A stretch of 64,000 nt of DNA from positions 434,001-498,000 of the forward strand of contig NZ_PVBT01000002.1 of assembly GCF_002980555.1 (NCBI RefSeq), in the 5' to 3' direction. The notes under the pieces are model-generated. The model saw only the letters and a program-made list of their open reading frames with translations. It made no database searches and was not told the DNA's origin. This document shows positions 60,180-64,000 of this stretch, in pieces. Each line of letters begins with the position of its first letter. Position 1 is the stretch's first letter. The translations under genes and the position numbers were made by a program. Source of the stretch: Phyllobacterium myrsinacearum (lineage in GTDB: Bacteria > Pseudomonadota > Alphaproteobacteria > Rhizobiales > Rhizobiaceae).

Positions 60180-62575
60180 GCGGCGCATCTGATCACGTCG
60201 CGCTCATCCTCGTTTCGCATTCCCGCATGCTTGCCGAGGGTGTCGCCACGCTGGCGCGGCAGATGACCGGCGATGCGGTTACCATCATCTGCGCGGCCGG
60301 GATGGGCGACAATGGCGACGAGATCGGCACCGACGCCATGCGTATTCTCGAAGCCTTGGCCGAGGCGGACCGTCCGGCGGGCTGTCTTGTTCTCATGGAT
60401 CTCGGCAGTGCGCTTCTCTCGGCGGAGATGGCGCTGGACCTGACCGAGGGCGACCAGCGCACGCGTGTGATTTTATCGGCGGCACCGTTTGTCGAAGGGG
60501 CCATCGCGGCTGCGGTGGCGGCGGGGCAGGGCCTGCCACGCGCCGAGGTCGAGCGTCAGGCGGTGCAGGCGCTGCGGCCAAAAATCGAGCAGCTGGGCGG
60601 TGAGGTTTCATCCGCGCCAGATGTTGCTCCGGCAGACACCGGCGCGCCCGATGCCACGGCGGAAGCGGTCATCCCGGATCCGCATGGTCTGCACGCACGC
60701 CCCGCCGCGCAGGTCGCGGCACTGGCTGCCAAATTCAAGTCGCAGATCAGTATTGCGCGGGCGGAAGGCAACAAGTCAGCCGCGTCGGCGGTCAGCATGA
60801 TCGACCTCATGACGCTTGGCGTGCGGCAGGGCGACCGTCTTGTCATCACCGCGAGCGGCGCGGATGCAAGGGACGCCGTGTCCGCCATGCGTGACCTGAT
60901 CCAGAGTCTGGCCGGCAAGGCCGACCCCGCGGCGGCACCGCCGCAGCCCGTCGCGAAAGGCAATGCGACGCCCGTTTCTCCGGGTATCGCCGTTGGACCG
61001 CTGACTGTTCTCAAACGCCCCGTGCTGGAATTGACGGAAGCTTCGGCCGGCGATCCGCAGGCCGAAGCGGCTCGTCTCGACACTGTTGTTGCGTCGGTCG
61101 GCGAAACCTTGAGCAAGACGCATGGCATGGCGGGAGACATTGCGGCGGTTCAGATCGGTCTCCTGGCCGAGCCGGGGCTGATTCCTGCTGCCCGCAATAA
61201 GATCATCGACGAGAAACTGAATGCAGCCGCTGCCGTTTCAGCGGTCTTTGACAGGGCGGCACTGGTATATCGCGGCCTTGAGGATGCCTATCTGCGCGCG
61301 CGCGAGGCCGATCTGCTCGATCTGCGCGATACAATCATTGCGGCGTTGCTCGGCCGTGCGGCGTTTGAACTGCCGGCCGGGCCGCCAGCCATCTTGCTTG
61401 CGGACGAGCTGCCGCCGTCCGTCGCTCTCGTTCTCGACCCCGCGCAGGTCCTCGGCGTGATCGAACGGCGCGGCGGTGCGACATCGCATGCGGCAATCCT
61501 GTTGCGTGGGGCCGGCATTCCAGCCATCGCCAATGCCGCGGCACTTGTTCCCGCCGATGCGGTAACCGTTGCATTCAATGGCGCCACCGGCGCTGTTCTG
61601 TTCGATCCGACGCCCGAGCAAAGCGCGCCGTTCGTCAAAGCGCGGGATGAAGAGAAGCTGGATGCCTCGGGCTCCCCTCTGACCGATGGCAGCATCGCGA
61701 TGAAGGACGGGCGCAGAATTGAGCTGTGGGCCAATGTCGTCGGCGTTGGCGATGCCAAGGCTGCGGTGAAAGCCGGCGCTTTCGGTATCGGCCTGCTGCG
61801 CACCGAAATGATGTTTCTGGACCGGCAGGAAGCGCCCGGTGAAATTGAGCAGATGCGCGAACTCAAGGCGATCTTCGACGTGTTCGCGGGCAAGCCGATC
61901 GTGGTGCGCACGCTGGATGCCGGAGGAGACAAGCCGGTTCCCTATATGAACATGCCTGAAGAAGCCAACCCATTCCTTGGCGTGCGTGGCTTGCGCCTTT
62001 CCCTTGCGGAACCGGCAATCTTCCAGACGCAGCTGCGCGCGATCCTGCGCGCCGCCGCCGGGCACGATGTGCGGATCATGCTGCCCATGGTCACGCAGGT
62101 CGATGAACTGCACGCAGCGCGGCGGGCACTGGACGAGGCGCATGCAGCCCTCGAGACTGCAAAGATCGATCACCGCTGGCCCATCGATCTCGGCATCATG
62201 GTGGAAGTACCGGCTACAGCGCTGACGGCCAAACAGTTTGCGCATGCGGCGGATTTCTTTTCCATCGGCACCAATGATCTGACCCAGTACACACTCGCGG
62301 CGGAGCGGGGCAATCCACGGCTTGGCGCCTTCGCCGATGCGACCCATCCGGCCGTGCTTTCCCTCATCCGCGACATCGTAGAGGCCGCCGGAGAAACAAA
62401 TATTCCGGTTTCCGTCTGCGGCGAAGCCGCAGGCGATGCCGACGCGGCGCTTCTGCTTGTCGCGTGCGGCGTGACCAAGCTCAGCATGGGGGCGGCATCC
62501 CTGCCGCGCGTGGCAAAGCGATTGCTTGGAACAGAGATAAACCCGGGCGTGCAGCGTTCCACGAAACGGGCTTGA
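60176..62575 (+). CDS. dhaM: DhaM phosphocarrier: EIIA(Dha)-HPr-Enzyme I fusion
   Basis: The 799-residue protein joins three phosphotransfer domains. EIIA of the DHA type is at about 1-130, with His15 in LILVSHSRMLAEGV. HPr is at about 160-250, with His173 in DPHGLHARPAAQ. A complete Enzyme I follows at about 265-790, with the phosphohistidine His438 in RGGATSHAAILLRGAGIP, LRTEMMFLDR, the signature DFFSIGTNDLTQYTLAAERGNP and the active Cys in VSVCGEAAGD. It can therefore relay phosphate from phosphoenolpyruvate to DhaL alone. E. coli DhaM is shorter and has only a partial EI. No sugar-transport EIIB/EIIC accompanies it. Confidence 0.95.
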   Translation: MSGASDHVALILVSHSRMLAEGVATLARQMTGDAVTIICAAGMGDNGDEIGTDAMRILEALAEADRPAGCLVLMDLGSALLSAEMALDLTEGDQRTRVILSAAPFVEGAIAAAVAAGQGLPRAEVERQAVQALRPKIEQLGGEVSSAPDVAPADTGAPDATAEAVIPDPHGLHARPAAQVAALAAKFKSQISIARAEGNKSAASAVSMIDLMTLGVRQGDRLVITASGADARDAVSAMRDLIQSLAGKADPAAAPPQPVAKGNATPVSPGIAVGPLTVLKRPVLELTEASAGDPQAEAARLDTVVASVGETLSKTHGMAGDIAAVQIGLLAEPGLIPAARNKIIDEKLNAAAAVSAVFDRAALVYRGLEDAYLRAREADLLDLRDTIIAALLGRAAFELPAGPPAILLADELPPSVALVLDPAQVLGVIERRGGATSHAAILLRGAGIPAIANAAALVPADAVTVAFNGATGAVLFDPTPEQSAPFVKARDEEKLDASGSPLTDGSIAMKDGRRIELWANVVGVGDAKAAVKAGAFGIGLLRTEMMFLDRQEAPGEIEQMRELKAIFDVFAGKPIVVRTLDAGGDKPVPYMNMPEEANPFLGVRGLRLSLAEPAIFQTQLRAILRAAAGHDVRIMLPMVTQVDELHAARRALDEAHAALETAKIDHRWPIDLGIMVEVPATALTAKQFAHAADFFSIGTNDLTQYTLAAERGNPRLGAFADATHPAVLSLIRDIVEAAGETNIPVSVCGEAAGDADAALLLVACGVTKLSMGAASLPRVAKRLLGTEINPGVQRSTKRA

Positions 62576-62580
62576 ACCGT

Positions 62581-64000
62581 TCAGTGATGCCCGCCGGAAA
62601 CCTGGCTTGTTTCAGGTTTCCGGATGAAGAACGCCGCGACAACGGCACCCAGCGAGATAATCGCTCCGCAGAAAAACGCGATTTTGATGCCACCGGTCGT
62701 GGCAGTCAGAATATCGGCTCCGCCCGCAGCAAGGCTCGCCGAACGCAAGGTCATGATGGCGACGAACAGCGCCGTTCCCGCTGCACCGGCCACCTGCTGG
62801 GTGGTGCCGATCATGGCGCTGCCATGGGAATAGAGATGCGGCGGCAATGAACCGAGGCTGACCGTGAACAGCGGCGTGAACATGAGCGCGAGGCCGATGC
62901 TCAGCGCGATATGCGCGATCAAAAGGACCCAGAACGGCGTGTCCTGCTGGACGAAGACAAGGCCCCACAGCACCAGGCTCAAGACAATGGCGCCGGGGAT
63001 GATCAGCGGCTTCGGTCCATACTTGTCGAAAAGACTGCCGACAGTGGGCGCGCAAAGCCCCATGATCAGGCCGCCCGGCAACATCAGCAATCCGGTTTCC
63101 AGCGTCGAAAGCCCGAGGACGTTCTGCAGATAAAGCGGCAGCAGGATGAAAACGCCGAACATTGACATCATCAGGATCGCCATCATCGCGGTGGAAATGG
63201 CGAACGTCCGTATGGTCAGTGTGCGCAGGTCGAGCAAGGCCCGCTCCTGCTTTTGCAACTGCAACTGGCGCAGGACGAAAACCGCAATGACCACTGCTCC
63301 CAGCACAAGCGGGAACCAGGGCGATACGGCGGGCGTGTGAATCGCGGCTTCACCCAGTCCGCTGAGGCCGTAAACGAAACTGCCGAAACCGATGGCCGAG
63401 AGAAAGACGGAGAGCACGTCGATCGGCGCCTTGATCGGAACCGTTACATTGCGCATGCGCAGGGTGCCGAGGGCCAGCGCCAGCAGTGCAATCGGCAGGA
63501 CCAGCAGAAACAGCCAGCGCCAGTCGAGCGCGGAAAGGATCAGCCCGGAAATGGTCGGTCCGATGGCCGGGGCCACGGAAATGACGATGGAGATATTGCC
63601 CATGGTCTTGCCGCGCGTTTCCGGCGGCACGAGATTCATGATCGTGGTCATGAGCAATGGCATCATTACCGCGGTGCCGGACGCCTGGACAATCCGCCCG
63701 ATGACCAGTTCGGGGAAACCCGGCGCCAGCGCGCATACCAATGTGCCGGTGCTGAACAGCGACATGGCCAGAATGAACACCTGCCGCGTATGCAGCCGCT
63801 GCAGCAGAAAGCCGGTGATGGGGATCACCACGGCCATGGTCAGCATGAATGCCGTGGTCAGCCACTGGGCCGCACTTGCCGTGATTTTCAGATCCGCCAT
63901 CAAATGCGGCAGCGCCACACCCATGATGGTTTCATTGAGAATGACGACAAATGCCGACACCAGGAGCAAGGCAATGACGAGCCTGTTGCGGGCGCTGTGG
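62581..64000 (-). CDS. DHA2-type (14-TM) MFS drug exporter, start beyond window
   Basis: The frame is open from the stop at 62581 to the right edge, giving about 472 residues without the true start. Landmarks of the EmrB/QacA (DHA2) family are NETIMGVALPHLMADL, QWLTTAFMLTMAVVIPITGFLLQRL, GRIVQASGTAVMMPLLMTTI, PPETRGKTMG and the motif-C segment SVAPAIGPTISGLIL. It should be a proton-driven multidrug-type exporter. Only a few residues are expected to be missing at the N-terminus. It converges on dhaM, with five bases between the two stops. Confidence 0.92.
   Translation of the reverse strand, partial: HSARNRLVIALLLVSAFVVILNETIMGVALPHLMADLKITASAAQWLTTAFMLTMAVVIPITGFLLQRLHTRQVFILAMSLFSTGTLVCALAPGFPELVIGRIVQASGTAVMMPLLMTTIMNLVPPETRGKTMGNISIVISVAPAIGPTISGLILSALDWRWLFLLVLPIALLALALGTLRMRNVTVPIKAPIDVLSVFLSAIGFGSFVYGLSGLGEAAIHTPAVSPWFPLVLGAVVIAVFVLRQLQLQKQERALLDLRTLTIRTFAISTAMMAILMMSMFGVFILLPLYLQNVLGLSTLETGLLMLPGGLIMGLCAPTVGSLFDKYGPKPLIIPGAIVLSLVLWGLVFVQQDTPFWVLLIAHIALSIGLALMFTPLFTVSLGSLPPHLYSHGSAMIGTTQQVAGAAGTALFVAIMTLRSASLAAGGADILTATTGGIKIAFFCGAIISLGAVVAAFFIRKPETSQVSGGHH
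62594..62623. repeat. Perfect 11-bp inverted repeat at the convergent gene ends
   Basis: CCGGAAACCTG (62594-62604) mirrors CAGGTTTCCGG (62613-62623) around eight bases. It lies 18 bases past the dhaM stop and inside the last codons of the minus-strand exporter gene. It could end dhaM transcription, though no T-run follows on either strand. Confidence 0.5.

Noticed and set aside
1-64000. Search by eye for CRISPR arrays, rRNA, insertion sequences and long direct repeats
   Set aside because: None was seen; the only repeats found were short inverted repeats and the beta-helix repeats of the autotransporter.

Overview
The window looks like chromosomal DNA of an alphaproteobacterium of the order Hyphomicrobiales (Rhizobiales), nearest in character to Brucellaceae, Phyllobacteriaceae or Rhizobiaceae. 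The evidence is GC-rich coding with long open antisense frames, a DUF1402 protein, a DUF982 protein, a BTLCP cysteine peptidase, a DmeR/DmeF metal pair, a glycerol/dihydroxyacetone locus with a fused DhaM, and many ABC transporter operons. I could not run a taxonomic search. I saw no rRNA, tRNA, CRISPR array, insertion sequence, integrase or phage gene, so the region reads as ordinary metabolic chromosome.

Layout. 1-5.7 kb: a cut-off MFS exporter diverges from a LysR regulator, followed by small genes (DUF982, a helix-hairpin-helix membrane protein) and a two-gene unit of a periplasmic amino-acid-type binding protein with a membrane diguanylate cyclase. 6-8 kb: an MHYT-GGDEF-EAL c-di-GMP enzyme. 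8.3-11.1 kb: a NitT/TauT-type ABC importer, convergent on a TctD/TctE-like two-component system (11.1-13.2 kb) with a shared hairpin between them. 13.5-20.4 kb: a DUF1402 protein with lytic-transglycosylase-like motifs, a LapG-family cysteine peptidase, a DUF4337 membrane protein, the cobalt/nickel sensor-exporter pair dmeR-dmeF, and a type Va autotransporter. 20.5-21.7 kb: cfa.

21.8-32.4 kb is one nine-gene minus-strand operon: a D-aminopeptidase-like serine hydrolase, a complete dipeptide-type ABC importer, an N-acyl-D-amino-acid deacylase, a COG0523 metallochaperone GTPase and an MlrC-type M81 metallopeptidase. It reads as a scavenging route for unusual (D-residue or N-acylated) peptides. 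A second GGDEF protein with a 5TM-LYT sensor and a DUF418 membrane protein follow (32.8-35.3 kb).

35.6-62.6 kb is a run of plus-strand sugar/polyol operons. The first (35.6-47.0 kb) has the parts list of an Lsr-like system (CUT2 transporter, SorC regulator, FGGY kinase, DhnA-type aldolase) plus an aldo/keto reductase, a GlpD-like flavoprotein and a GMC oxidoreductase. Its substrate is unknown, and it is the best candidate here for an undescribed pathway. The second (47.2-53.9 kb) is an AraC-regulated, probably ribitol, operon ending in a short-chain dehydrogenase and a ribulokinase-type FGGY kinase. The third (54.1-62.6 kb) is glpD, glpK, glpF, dhaK, dhaL and a DhaM-HPr-EI fusion. The first and third converge on dihydroxyacetone phosphate. 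The window closes with a DHA2-type drug exporter that runs off the right edge.

Start codons were chosen by ribosome-binding-site spacing and family alignment from memory. No database search was run, and substrate assignments are inferences.
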